This document shows, piece by piece, positions 24,021 through 32,073 of a stretch of DNA of 47,190 nucleotides (positions are counted from its first letter, which is position 1; each line of letters begins with the position of its first letter). Source of the DNA: Bacillales bacterium (GTDB lineage Bacteria; Bacillota; Bacilli; Bacillales; DASSOY01); assembly GCA_035700025.1 (NCBI GenBank), contig DASSOY010000012.1:1-47190 (forward strand). The letters run 5' to 3'. Under the pieces are notes generated by a model. The model worked only from the letters and a program-made list of their open reading frames with translations, was not told the DNA's origin and did no database searches. A program made the position numbers and the translations under genes.

Positions 24021-24925
24021 AACAGACCATTCATGCGTTATGGCGGCTGTTGCGGATCGTCCCCGTCCTATCTTGGAGCGGCGGTGCAGTAGCGACGACC
24101 GCCCTTCCTCTTTTTCGAAAAGCGCAACTGCCCGTCGAAGCGACTTTTTCGGTCTTTTTCATTTTCCTTGGCGGTGTGTTCGTCCAAGGATTTCTTTCTC
24201 ATGCCGTCAACGATCTAGCCGATCATCGTTCCGAAACCGACTTACACAGTCCCGGCCTGCTTTCCGGCGGCAGCCGCGTCATCGCCAAAGGTTTGCTTAC
24301 ATACGAACAATTGCAACGGTGGGCGCTCCGCTTCACCGTTCTTTCCGTCTGCCTTCTTCTAGCTTCGCTCCTTGCGCGCCAGCCCGTGCTCGCCCTCCTC
24401 CTCGCCTTCGGCATCTGGAGCGCTCTCTCTTACTCGCTGCCCCCTCTCCTCCTCAGCTACCGCCCCTTTCTCGGAGAATGCCTCTCGGCATTCCCCGCCA
24501 TCTTCATGCTCGCGCTTGCCGCTCCGCTTTTCTTCCTCCACCACCTGCCCTCATGGGCGCTCGAAAACGCCGGCGTCCACGCCCTTTTCTCCATTTCATG
24601 GCTCATGATCCACCACATTCCCGATCGCTTCGCGGATCGGGATGCGGTTCCCCGGAAAACAACGACGGTCGTCTATTTTATGGATAAATACGGTTCGCCA
24701 AAGGCTCCCGCGTACCTTTATCTCTTATTGACCGCGTTGTCGGCCGTCGCGTGCCTCCCCTTCGCCCGCCCCGTCGCTTTGCTCGGCACATTAGCCGTGA
24801 TTGCTGTTTCCTTTGTCCGTATCAGAAAGACAAACGTCGCCTCTGTTCATTCCGTCAGCCGCACGGAAAAGCAGTTAACGATGCTGTCATTGCTGAATGC
24901 TATTTGGCTGGGGGTGACTATTTGA
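24017..24925 (+). CDS. UbiA-family prenyltransferase
   Basis: This 302-residue membrane protein has about nine helices and the two Asp-rich motifs of the family: NDLADHRSETD (residues 65-75) and DRFADRD in the second half. UbiA enzymes attach isoprenoid chains to aromatic or tetrapyrrole acceptors. Its first motif does not match CtaB (heme O synthase), MenA or UbiA well, so the acceptor is unknown. It ends the Fnr-linked operon. Bases about 24340-24620 are unusually C-rich, which also opens a long spurious frame on the same strand. Proximity to quinol oxidase and heme A genes hints at quinone or heme chemistry. Confidence 0.8.
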   Translation: MKQTIHALWRLLRIVPVLSWSGGAVATTALPLFRKAQLPVEATFSVFFIFLGGVFVQGFLSHAVNDLADHRSETDLHSPGLLSGGSRVIAKGLLTYEQLQRWALRFTVLSVCLLLASLLARQPVLALLLAFGIWSALSYSLPPLLLSYRPFLGECLSAFPAIFMLALAAPLFFLHHLPSWALENAGVHALFSISWLMIHHIPDRFADRDAVPRKTTTVVYFMDKYGSPKAPAYLYLLLTALSAVACLPFARPVALLGTLAVIAVSFVRIRKTNVASVHSVSRTEKQLTMLSLLNAIWLGVTI

Positions 24926-25064
24926 GGCATTGCCGACACTCTTAATTCCCGTCCTTGATTCGAACTTCTTCGCCGTCATTTTATGCTCACAAAATGGTCG
25001 TTTTTGAACAAATGATGAACATTTTCCGCGGTTTTTATGAACAGTATGTGAACAGTCGCCAGTG

Positions 25065-25107
25065 AGTGACGGGGGTCACATTTCACGCCTTGTCCCCTTT
25101 CTACAAT
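25065..25107 (+). promoter_or_regulatory. Fnr-type class II promoter, qox operon
   Basis: AGTGA-N6-TCACA at 25065-25080 is followed by TACAAT at 25102-25107. A start near 25114 puts the box at -41.5 and gives a 36-base leader. TATGTGAACA upstream may also bind ResD. Confidence 0.75.
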
Positions 25108-25149
25108 GAACATGAGAAAGAAGTTTCGCGTTGGAAAGGGGTCAACAAT

Positions 25150-26043
25150 ATGACAAAACGCATGTTTCAAACAACAGCAGTCGGACTGTTCAGTCTGCTG
25201 TTATTGTCCGGCTGCAGTGAACGTTATCCGGTTTTGCATCCGGTCGGTCCTGTCGGGCAAAAGGAACTGGATCTTATCATTCTTTCGGCGGTTCTCGTCG
25301 GGATCGTCATTATTCCCGTGCTCGGTTTGTTAGCCTTCATCGTGTATCGTTATCGGGATAGACCGGACAACACGGCCCGGTATGAACCAAACTGGTCTGA
25401 AAGCAAATGGTTGGAGATCGTATGGTGGGGCATTCCGGTTGTGATCATCGCCATTCTCGCGACGTATACGGTCAAGGGAACGTTCGCCCTGACGCATCCG
25501 CCTGAAAGAAGCGCAGAGCCGTTAACGGTTCAAGTCACTTCACTCGACTGGAAATGGTTATTCTTTTATCCGGAACAAGGTGTGGCGACGGTAAATTATG
25601 CGGAAATCCCGCAAGGACGGCCGATCCAATTCATTTTAACGTCGGATGCGCCGATGAACTCGTTTTGGGTGCCGGCACTCGGCGGTCAAGAATATACGAT
25701 GCCTGGAATGGCGATGCGGCTTTGGCTTCAGGCGAATGAAACCGGTACGTATGAAGGAAAAGGGGCGAACTTTACAGGAAGAGGCTTTGCCCACATGACT
25801 TTCGATGTTGTTGTGAAGTCGGAAAAGGACTTCCAGCAATGGGTGGAAAACGTGAAAGATACAGCACCTGAACTGACGAAAGCTGGATATAAGACGTTAA
25901 AAATACCGGGTCTCGTCGAGGAACAATCGTATTCTTCATATCCGGAAGATTTATTTATGAATACCGTCATGAAAAACGGCGGCAAATATATGAATCACGA
26001 TCATTCAATCATGGAATCCGAGGGTTCCTCAACCGACAAATAG
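25150..26043 (+). CDS. qoxA: Quinol oxidase subunit II (QoxA)
   Basis: This 297-residue lipoprotein (lipobox LLLSGC, Cys 22) has two membrane helices and a C-terminal cupredoxin domain. The copper-A motif is missing: where cytochrome c oxidases have Cys-x3-Cys-x3-His, this protein reads GANFTGRGFAHM without cysteines. It therefore takes electrons from menaquinol rather than cytochrome c. The ATG at 25150 lies 36 bases after the proposed transcription start; the frame further upstream is untranslated. It heads qoxABCD. Placing the oxidase behind an Fnr-type box is unusual. Confidence 0.93.
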   Translation: MTKRMFQTTAVGLFSLLLLSGCSERYPVLHPVGPVGQKELDLIILSAVLVGIVIIPVLGLLAFIVYRYRDRPDNTARYEPNWSESKWLEIVWWGIPVVIIAILATYTVKGTFALTHPPERSAEPLTVQVTSLDWKWLFFYPEQGVATVNYAEIPQGRPIQFILTSDAPMNSFWVPALGGQEYTMPGMAMRLWLQANETGTYEGKGANFTGRGFAHMTFDVVVKSEKDFQQWVENVKDTAPELTKAGYKTLKIPGLVEEQSYSSYPEDLFMNTVMKNGGKYMNHDHSIMESEGSSTDK

Positions 26044-26058
26044 AAAGGAGCGTTTCCC

Positions 26059-28020
26059 ATGAAAGAAGGGTTTGAGACTTCAAGTTTCATTGTTACGGGA
26101 GACCCGATGATCATTGCGGCGGAAGTTTCCATCGTCCTCGTGACGCTCGGGATTCTCTTTGTTCTTACGTACTTTAAAAAATGGAAATGGCTCTGGCAAG
26201 AGTGGATTACGACCGTCGATCATAAAAGGATCGGCATTATGTACTTGATTGCCGCATTGTTAATGATGTTTCGCGGCGGTGTGGATGCGCTGCTCATGCG
26301 GACACAGCTCGCTTTTCCGAACCAGGATTTCTTAACTTCGGAGCATTACAATCAAATTTTCACGACGCACGGAACGATCATGATTTTGTTCATGGCGATG
26401 CCTTTTATCTTCGCTTTGTTCAACATTGTCGTCCCTTTGCAACTTGGTGCACGCGACGTCGCTTTTCCTTACTTAAATGCCGTCAGTTTTTGGTTGTTCT
26501 TTTTTGGGGCATTCTTGTTCAATTTGTCGTTTGTCATCGGCGGATCGCCGGACGGCGGTTGGGTGAGCTATCCTCCCCTTACAGAACTGAATTTCGATCC
26601 GGGACCGGGCGAGAACTTTTATTTGCTCAGCTTGCAAATATCCGGGATCGGCAGCATCGCAACGGGGATCAATTTTATCGTAACGATTTTGAAAATGCGC
26701 GCCCCGGGCATGAACTTGATGAAAATGCCTTTGTTTTGCTGGTCGGTGCTTTCTTCCTGCATCGTGATCATCTTCTCGTTTCCTGCTTTAACGATCGCAC
26801 TCGCTTTGTTGATGTTGGATCGAATCGCCGGCGCTCACTTTTTCACGATGCTGCACGGCGGAAACCCGATGATGTTCATAAATTTGTTTTGGATTTGGGG
26901 TCATCCCGAAGTGTATATCGTCGTTTTGCCCGCTTTCGGAATTTATTCGGAGATCGTCAGCACGTTTTCGAAAAAACGGATTTTCGGATATTCGTCGATG
27001 GTCCTCTCGCTTATGTTGATTAGTGTCGTCAGTTATTTCGTCTGGGTTCACCACTTCTTTACGATGGGAGCAAGTGCCGGCGTCAACAGTTTCTTTGCGG
27101 TCGCTTCGATGTTCATTGCGATTCCGACAGGGGTGAAAGTGTTCAACTGGCTGTTTACAATGTTCCGAGGACGAATCCGATTAAATCTTCCGATGCTCTG
27201 GACGATCGCTTTCGTGCCTTGTTTCGTCATCGGCGGCGCGACAGGCGTTATGCTCGCTGTGGCTCCTGCCGACTATCAATATCACAACAGTTTCTTCTTG
27301 ATCGCGCACTTTCACCAAGTGTTGATCGGCGGCCCGGTATTCGGCTTACTTGCCGGCATGTATTACTGGTGGCCGAAAATGTTCGGCTTTAAATTGAACG
27401 AAACCCTTGGCAAATGGGGATTTTGGTTTTTTAACATCGGTTTTTACGTATGTTTCATGCCGCAATATGCGCTCGGTTTCATGGGGATGACACGTCGGGT
27501 CTACACTTATCCGGCCGGCACCGGATGGGGCACATACAATTTCATTTCCACGATCGGTGCGTATTTAATGGGTCTCGGCTTCTTGTTTATCGTCGTCCAA
27601 GTGTTGTACAGCCTGAAACATAAAGAAAGAGATTTGACCGGGGATCCGTGGGACGGACGTACGCTTGAGTGGGCATTGCCTTCTCCTGCCCCGCATTACA
27701 ATTTCGCGCACATCCCTCACGTAAAAGAACGGGATGCTTGGTGGGAAATGAAGCAACGTGGTGAATCGCTCACAGATTTGAATAAGAAAAAAGGATTTGA
27801 ACCGGTTCATATGCCGAACAACTCAGGCATGCCGTTCATGATGTCGGTCGCCTTTTTCATCAGCGGATTCGGGTTCGTCTTCAATTGGTATTGGATGGGC
27901 GCTGTCGGTATTGCCGGTGTGTTGTTGTTCATGATTTTGCGCTCCCTGCAAAGAAATACCGATCACCATATCCCATCTGACGAAATTCGCCGGACCGAAA
28001 CGGCATTAGGGAGGGTGTAA
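26059..28020 (+). CDS. qoxB: Quinol oxidase subunit I (QoxB)
   Basis: This 653-residue protein is the catalytic subunit of an aa3-600-type menaquinol oxidase, reducing O2 to water and pumping protons. It has about 14-15 helices. TTVDHKRIGIMY, the heme a ligand in FTTHGTIMI, WIWGHPEVYIVVLPAFG with the Cu-B His and cross-linked Tyr, VHHFFTMG, and HFHQVL with the other heme ligands are all present. HFHQ replaces the HFHY of B. subtilis. It closely follows QoxB of Bacillus along its whole length. The start has AGAAAGGAGCG upstream. Confidence 0.97.
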   Translation: MKEGFETSSFIVTGDPMIIAAEVSIVLVTLGILFVLTYFKKWKWLWQEWITTVDHKRIGIMYLIAALLMMFRGGVDALLMRTQLAFPNQDFLTSEHYNQIFTTHGTIMILFMAMPFIFALFNIVVPLQLGARDVAFPYLNAVSFWLFFFGAFLFNLSFVIGGSPDGGWVSYPPLTELNFDPGPGENFYLLSLQISGIGSIATGINFIVTILKMRAPGMNLMKMPLFCWSVLSSCIVIIFSFPALTIALALLMLDRIAGAHFFTMLHGGNPMMFINLFWIWGHPEVYIVVLPAFGIYSEIVSTFSKKRIFGYSSMVLSLMLISVVSYFVWVHHFFTMGASAGVNSFFAVASMFIAIPTGVKVFNWLFTMFRGRIRLNLPMLWTIAFVPCFVIGGATGVMLAVAPADYQYHNSFFLIAHFHQVLIGGPVFGLLAGMYYWWPKMFGFKLNETLGKWGFWFFNIGFYVCFMPQYALGFMGMTRRVYTYPAGTGWGTYNFISTIGAYLMGLGFLFIVVQVLYSLKHKERDLTGDPWDGRTLEWALPSPAPHYNFAHIPHVKERDAWWEMKQRGESLTDLNKKKGFEPVHMPNNSGMPFMMSVAFFISGFGFVFNWYWMGAVGIAGVLLFMILRSLQRNTDHHIPSDEIRRTETALGRV

Positions 28021-28022
28021 AA

Positions 28023-28655
28023 ATGGCCGCATTGCCGCTTGAGAAAGAAAACCATCATTATGAAAAGACTCAGTTGCCTTTAGAATATCAAAACAAGGAA
28101 GGATCCTTAAAAATTCTTGGGTTTTGGCTGTTCTTAGCCACCGACCTTGTATTATTCGCTTGTCTATTCGCCACATATCTCGTCTTGCGGACACATGTGG
28201 ACGGAGGTCCGACCGATAAAGAATTGTTCGGGATTACCGGTTTCACAATCGAAACCGTCTTGCTGTTAACGAGCAGCTTTACGGGCAGTCTCGCCATCTT
28301 TGCAATGCGAAACGGCCATAAAAAAAGATTGATCGGCTGGCTGATGGTTACGGTATTGCTCGGCATCAGTTTTGTTGGTTTTGAAATTCGTGAGTTTGTC
28401 GAGTACGTCGGTGAGGGTGCAACAATGCAGCGCAGCGCCTTCCTTTCCGCCTTTTACACGCTCGTTGGTACACACGGCGCTCACGTTTCGCTTGGTATCT
28501 TTTGGATGATTTCGATCATCGTACAACTCGCCCGTTACGGAATCGACGCGGTGACCGCTCGCAAGGCGTTTATTGTAGGGCTGTATTGGCACTTTCTCGA
28601 TATCATTTGGGTGTTTATCTTTACCGTAGTTTACATGACGGGGGTGGTTTCATGA
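28023..28655 (+). CDS. qoxC: Quinol oxidase subunit III (QoxC)
   Basis: This 210-residue protein is the five-helix CyoC/QoxC-type subunit III. Recognisable blocks are GFWLFLATDLVLFACLFATY near the N-terminus and LVGTHGAHVSLGIFWM, and WHFLDIIWVFIFTVVY at the C-terminus. It stabilises subunit I and its lipid channel. Its ATG comes two bases after the qoxB stop, with GGGAGGG within the end of qoxB, and it overlaps qoxD by four bases. Confidence 0.96.
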   Translation: MAALPLEKENHHYEKTQLPLEYQNKEGSLKILGFWLFLATDLVLFACLFATYLVLRTHVDGGPTDKELFGITGFTIETVLLLTSSFTGSLAIFAMRNGHKKRLIGWLMVTVLLGISFVGFEIREFVEYVGEGATMQRSAFLSAFYTLVGTHGAHVSLGIFWMISIIVQLARYGIDAVTARKAFIVGLYWHFLDIIWVFIFTVVYMTGVVS

Positions 28656-28945
28656 ATCCGATGTTTCCATTAAAGAACGTCGTTGGATATGCGTTGTCTC
28701 TCATTCTTACCTTTGCGGCTCTCGGTCTCGGCGTTGCGCATGTTTTACCTTTTGGTGCAGTGATGGTGGTATTGATGATTCTGGCTGTCATGCAGATCGC
28801 CGTGCAACTGTATTTCTTTATGCACTTCATGGAATCTGACGGTCCCGCCTACCATGTTATCGGGTTGGCGCTCGGTGTTATTTTCACTATTGCGGTCGTC
28901 GCAGGTTCCGTTTGGGTCATGACGTTCAACGCGCAAGTACATTAA
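28652..28945 (+). CDS. qoxD: Quinol oxidase subunit IV (QoxD)
   Basis: This 97-residue, three-helix protein is the small subunit IV. The middle helix includes MQIAVQLYFFMHFMES, the usual QoxD/CyoD/CtaF signature. The ATG overlaps the qoxC stop (ATGA). A longer upstream frame runs through qoxC and is ignored. The subunit supports assembly and the Cu-B site. Confidence 0.94.
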   Translation: MNPMFPLKNVVGYALSLILTFAALGLGVAHVLPFGAVMVVLMILAVMQIAVQLYFFMHFMESDGPAYHVIGLALGVIFTIAVVAGSVWVMTFNAQVH

Positions 28946-29014
28946 ATTTCCTTGCGGCACGGAAGCTGAGTGGCTGCTGTGCCGCATGGATCACACTACC
29001 GGAGGTGCATAAAG

Positions 29015-30007
29015 ATGAAACGGGGACACGCAACCATTTTCGGGCTCGGGATCGCAACATCCATCGGCTTGTTTATTGTCAATGCGATGGGGTTCATCGA
29101 TACGATCACGGGATCGACGCTCGGATGCGGGAAAGAGTGGCCGCTCTGTGACGGGGCACTCGTGCCTAGCGTATGGGACAAAGCGACGACGATTGAATAT
29201 ACACACCGTCTCGTCGCAATGACGGTTATTCTCATGCTCATCGTATTTTCAACTGTGGCAGCGATGAAATATCGCCGTTTTCCAAGGGTGAAAGGCTTGA
29301 TCGCTGTTTCCGTGGCGGCCGTGTTGACGGAAGCAGGGCTCGGCGCATCAAGTGTGCTCTTTTCTAACCCCCCGTGGGTACTCGCCTTTCATATGGGCAC
29401 GGCCTTTACATCTTTCACTGCTTGTGTGCTTCTCACAATCGTTGTCGGTGAAATTGAAAAGACAAAGCGTTACCAACGGAATAAGGTGGCCCTTCCCCGT
29501 TTCGCACCGTTAGCCTGGTTTTCGATGATTTATGTGTTTGCTGCGATCTATTATGGGGCTTATGTGACTCACTCCGGCTACGGCGCCATGTTTAAAGGTT
29601 GGCCCTTCCCTTCTGAATCCACGCAAGCTGCCGGTATCGGGTATTGGATCGATTTCGGCCATCGGTTAGTGGCATTCGGATTGTTTGTGCTCGTCGCGGC
29701 ACTGCTTCGGAAATCGTACCGGTTGCGCTGGGTGCGCCGCGACCTTTTCATCGGCAGTCTCTTTGCATTTATTTTCACCTTGCTGCAAATTTTCAGCGGA
29801 GCGTATTTGATTTTATCGCACTTAAGCATGCCGGCGTTTCTCAGCCATGTAACCCTCGTTTCTTTACTGTTTGTGTCGGTGGCCTATTTAGCGTTCCAAA
29901 CGCTTCCGGAAATGCTCCATTCGATTCGCGGCTCATTTCACAAAAGCCGTGATCGAAAAGTCGTACAAGAAAAAAGAAAAAAACACGCCAAACCTTCCGG
30001 ATCGTGA
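29015..30007 (+). CDS. ctaA: Heme A synthase (CtaA)
   Basis: This 330-residue, eight-helix enzyme oxidises the methyl group of heme O to make heme A for the oxidase. It has two repeats with heme-binding His. TLGCGKEWPLCDG carries the extracellular cysteine pair, and EYTHRLVAM and DFGHRLVAF carry the paired heme-ligand motifs. The C-terminal 25 residues are very basic. The ATG at 29015 has GGAGGTG upstream. It follows qoxD by 69 bases and makes a functional unit with the oxidase. No ctaB is recognised in the window. Confidence 0.94.
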   Translation: MKRGHATIFGLGIATSIGLFIVNAMGFIDTITGSTLGCGKEWPLCDGALVPSVWDKATTIEYTHRLVAMTVILMLIVFSTVAAMKYRRFPRVKGLIAVSVAAVLTEAGLGASSVLFSNPPWVLAFHMGTAFTSFTACVLLTIVVGEIEKTKRYQRNKVALPRFAPLAWFSMIYVFAAIYYGAYVTHSGYGAMFKGWPFPSESTQAAGIGYWIDFGHRLVAFGLFVLVAALLRKSYRLRWVRRDLFIGSLFAFIFTLLQIFSGAYLILSHLSMPAFLSHVTLVSLLFVSVAYLAFQTLPEMLHSIRGSFHKSRDRKVVQEKRKKHAKPSGS

Positions 30008-30045
30008 CAAAGGTCACATCGGTTTCACACGAAAAGCATTAAGGT
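30003..30045 (+). promoter_or_regulatory. Fnr-type class II promoter, ric
   Basis: CGTGA-N6-TCACA at 30003-30018 overlaps the end of ctaA. TAAGGT at 30040-30045 is a weak -10 at the exact expected spacing, giving a start near 30052. Confidence 0.65.
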
Positions 30046-30076
30046 AAAGAAGACTCTAGTTTAGGAGGAATTCAAA

Positions 30077-30784
30077 ATGGAACAAGCTTTCACAAAAGAA
30101 ACACACGTCGGTGACATTGTCAGCCATTTTCCTATGGCAAGCGCGCTTCTGAAAAGATACCGCATTGATTTTTGCTGCGGAGGAGATCGTCCGTTAAGGG
30201 AAGCCGTTGAAGAAAAGGAACTTGATGTCGATCACCTTTTGCTTGAGCTGAATGACTTATATGAGGCGGCACAATCTGCGCTGAAACAACAAACCGATTG
30301 GAGAGAAAGAAGTTCTTCGGAGCTTGTTGATCATATCGTTGGCAAGCATCACGCTTATTTGAATCAAGTGTTGCCCGAGCTGAGTCAATGGGTGACAAAA
30401 ATTTACCGGGTGCACGGAAAAAATCATCCCGAGCTTAAGCAGTTGCATCATGCTTATCATGCCTTGAAGATGGAGCTTGAAAGTCACTCAATCAAGGAAG
30501 AAGAGTCCGTATTTCCGAAGATCAAAGCGTTTGATACCGCCGCCTCCCCTGCTGTACTGGAAGAACTCTCAGAGGCCATTGAGGAATTGGAGAGCGAGCA
30601 TGACGCAGCTGGCGATTTGTTAAAATCGATGCGCGAACTCACCGGTGATTATCAACTTCCTCCTGATGCGTGCCAGACCTATTCGATGACTTTCAAGCAA
30701 TTGCAAGAGCTTGAATCTGATTTGTTTGAGCACATTCACCTTGAAAATAATATTCTTTTCCCGCGGCTCGTCAAAAGCGCGTAA
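30077..30784 (+). CDS. ric: Iron-sulfur cluster repair di-iron protein Ric (ScdA/YtfE)
   Basis: This 235-residue protein repairs Fe-S clusters damaged by nitric oxide or peroxide. The ScdA N-terminal domain holds DFCCGG (Cys 33 and 34). A four-helix hemerythrin-like domain follows, with ligand segments KHHAYL, HHAYHALKMELESHSIKEEE, LESEHDAAG and FEHIHLENN, which bind a di-iron site. The ATG has TAGGAGG upstream. It is the first plus-strand gene after ctaA and has its own Fnr-type promoter. Confidence 0.96.
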   Translation: MEQAFTKETHVGDIVSHFPMASALLKRYRIDFCCGGDRPLREAVEEKELDVDHLLLELNDLYEAAQSALKQQTDWRERSSSELVDHIVGKHHAYLNQVLPELSQWVTKIYRVHGKNHPELKQLHHAYHALKMELESHSIKEEESVFPKIKAFDTAASPAVLEELSEAIEELESEHDAAGDLLKSMRELTGDYQLPPDACQTYSMTFKQLQELESDLFEHIHLENNILFPRLVKSA

Positions 30785-30828
30785 GTATTCGAGGAAGAAA
30801 GGGACGGATTCACTGCTTGCGTGTCAAA

Positions 30829-30858
30829 CCGCCGTAGATGATGATCCATCTACGGCGG
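30829..30858 (+). terminator. Terminator after ric
   Basis: A perfect twelve-pair stem (CCGCCGTAGATG with its inverted copy) with a six-base loop, then a T-rich stretch, lies 45 bases after the ric stop. Confidence 0.75.
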
Positions 30859-30973
30859 CTTCATGTTTCCTTTTAAAGCTTCTCGAGCGATTAGATAGAT
30901 GAGCAGATCTTCGCAACTTTCCGATAGATTAGACAACATAAGTTCAAATAATTGGAGGTGGTAAAGAGAGGTT

Positions 30974-31699
30974 TTAAAGCCGGCATACTTCGATTGGACA
31001 TTTTTCGCATTGACAAATGTCCTTGAGTCCTTCGATGTCGTAAACGATGATTTCTGAGGCTTGATAATCGATCAAACCGTCCTTTTTCAGTTGATGCAGC
31101 ATGCGGTTGACGGTCTCTCGCGTTGCTCCGATCATGCTTGCAAGTTCACTGTTGGTAAAATGCACGGACAAACGAATTCGGTCCCCGTCTTCGATCCCAA
31201 AAGTATTCACCATCCGAATGATCGTTGAAGCGAGCGCTCCCATTTTTCCATAGAATAACAAGTCTCGAAGCTTTATTTGCGTAAACCTTTGCATATACCC
31301 CATCCAGTTCATGAATTGGATAGCGAGTTGCGGCTCATCTTTCATTAACCGTTGAATGTTCTTTTGATCCATGATGCCAATGACACTTGGTTGCACACAT
31401 TTCGCATCAAAGCTCATCGTTTTGACCTTTCCCACGCTTTTTTCTCCAAAGAAATCACCTGAGCGAAAACAATAAATCAAAAGCTCTTTCCCGTTCCCGC
31501 CGGATTTTGTTACCTTCACCGCTCCTTGTATTAAATAATAAAAGTGGTTGGCAGACTGACCTTCGCGAAACATGAATGCGCCTTTTGGAAAGGATTTCAG
31601 GATCATGTGAGTTTGCAACAAGCGAAGATTTTTTTTCGAGAAATAGACCGAATTCCGAAACGGATGATCTTCTTTAGCAAGCATTTGCATTTCTACCAT
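30974..31699 (-). CDS. fnr: Oxygen-responsive regulator Fnr
   Basis: This 241-residue CRP/FNR regulator senses oxygen with a 4Fe-4S cluster and activates anaerobic genes. It has an N-terminal cyclic-nucleotide-like beta barrel and a long dimer helix. A C-terminal helix-turn-helix lies in NSELASMIGATRETVNRML. The cluster ligands are at the C-terminus, as in Bacillus: Cys 231, 234 and 239 have exactly the spacing of B. subtilis Cys227/230/235, and Asp 146 is a candidate for its Asp141 ligand. An additional Cys 229 is present. The ATG has AGGAGAG upstream. Its own promoter carries an Fnr-like box, pointing to autoregulation. Confidence 0.96.
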   Translation of the reverse strand: MVEMQMLAKEDHPFRNSVYFSKKNLRLLQTHMILKSFPKGAFMFREGQSANHFYYLIQGAVKVTKSGGNGKELLIYCFRSGDFFGEKSVGKVKTMSFDAKCVQPSVIGIMDQKNIQRLMKDEPQLAIQFMNWMGYMQRFTQIKLRDLLFYGKMGALASTIIRMVNTFGIEDGDRIRLSVHFTNSELASMIGATRETVNRMLHQLKKDGLIDYQASEIIVYDIEGLKDICQCEKCPIEVCRL

Positions 31700-31732
31700 C
31701 TTCTATCTCTCCTGTAACGAATGGTTACATTG

Positions 31733-31775
31733 ATTATATTATCGGCTGCCGACGGCTGTTGTGATGTTGCGCACA
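31733..31775 (-). promoter_or_regulatory. Fnr-type autoregulatory promoter of fnr
   Basis: The box TGTGA-N6-GCACA at 31760-31775 has one mismatch. A perfect TATAAT occupies 31738-31733 on the minus strand, so the box is centred at -41.5 from a start at 31726, which leaves a 27-base leader. Confidence 0.75.
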
Positions 31776-32073
31776 TTTAGTAAGCGGTCTTTGAAGAAGA
31801 TACGCATTTCAGATTTTAAGCGACCATGTGCACCTCTTCTTTCCCTTCTGTGTCGTATTCACAAAATTTTTTTCACGATCTGACAGACAGGTGATATCCG
31901 AAAGCTTGACGTAAACCATGGTTCCCTTCATTACCCATTAACCGGCGAGAGACATCAAAAGAGGTGCGCGATCGATGAAATCATTCTTGCATCGACGCCT
32001 TAGTTCCTTGCCAACATGTCTCATTTTTTCTTGAGTCTCGTTTTCCGCTGTAATTCGAATTTGTTTCCGATTT
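31776..32073. other. Intergenic region between fnr and the HemQ/Cld-like gene
   Basis: I see no convincing gene. A 19-codon frame from ATG 31975 lies behind AGAGGTG but has no family features. No clear terminator was found for the HemQ/Cld-like gene. Confidence 0.45.

Noticed and set aside
24040..24687. Long 215-codon frame inside the UbiA gene
   Set aside because: It overlaps a well-supported UbiA prenyltransferase, is full of Arg, Pro and Ser from C-rich sequence and has no ribosome site.
24017..24925. Calling the UbiA-family gene ctaB (heme O synthase)
   Set aside because: Its first Asp motif (NDLADHRSETD) does not match the CtaB pattern, although ctaA and the oxidase lie nearby.
25150..26043. 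Calling subunit II a cytochrome c oxidase (CoxB/CtaC)
   Set aside because: The copper-A cysteines are missing and no cytochrome c domain is fused, so it is a quinol oxidase subunit.
31975..32034. 19-codon frame behind AGAGGTG in the fnr-hemQ gap
   Set aside because: It is very short, lacks recognisable features and has no terminator or partner.
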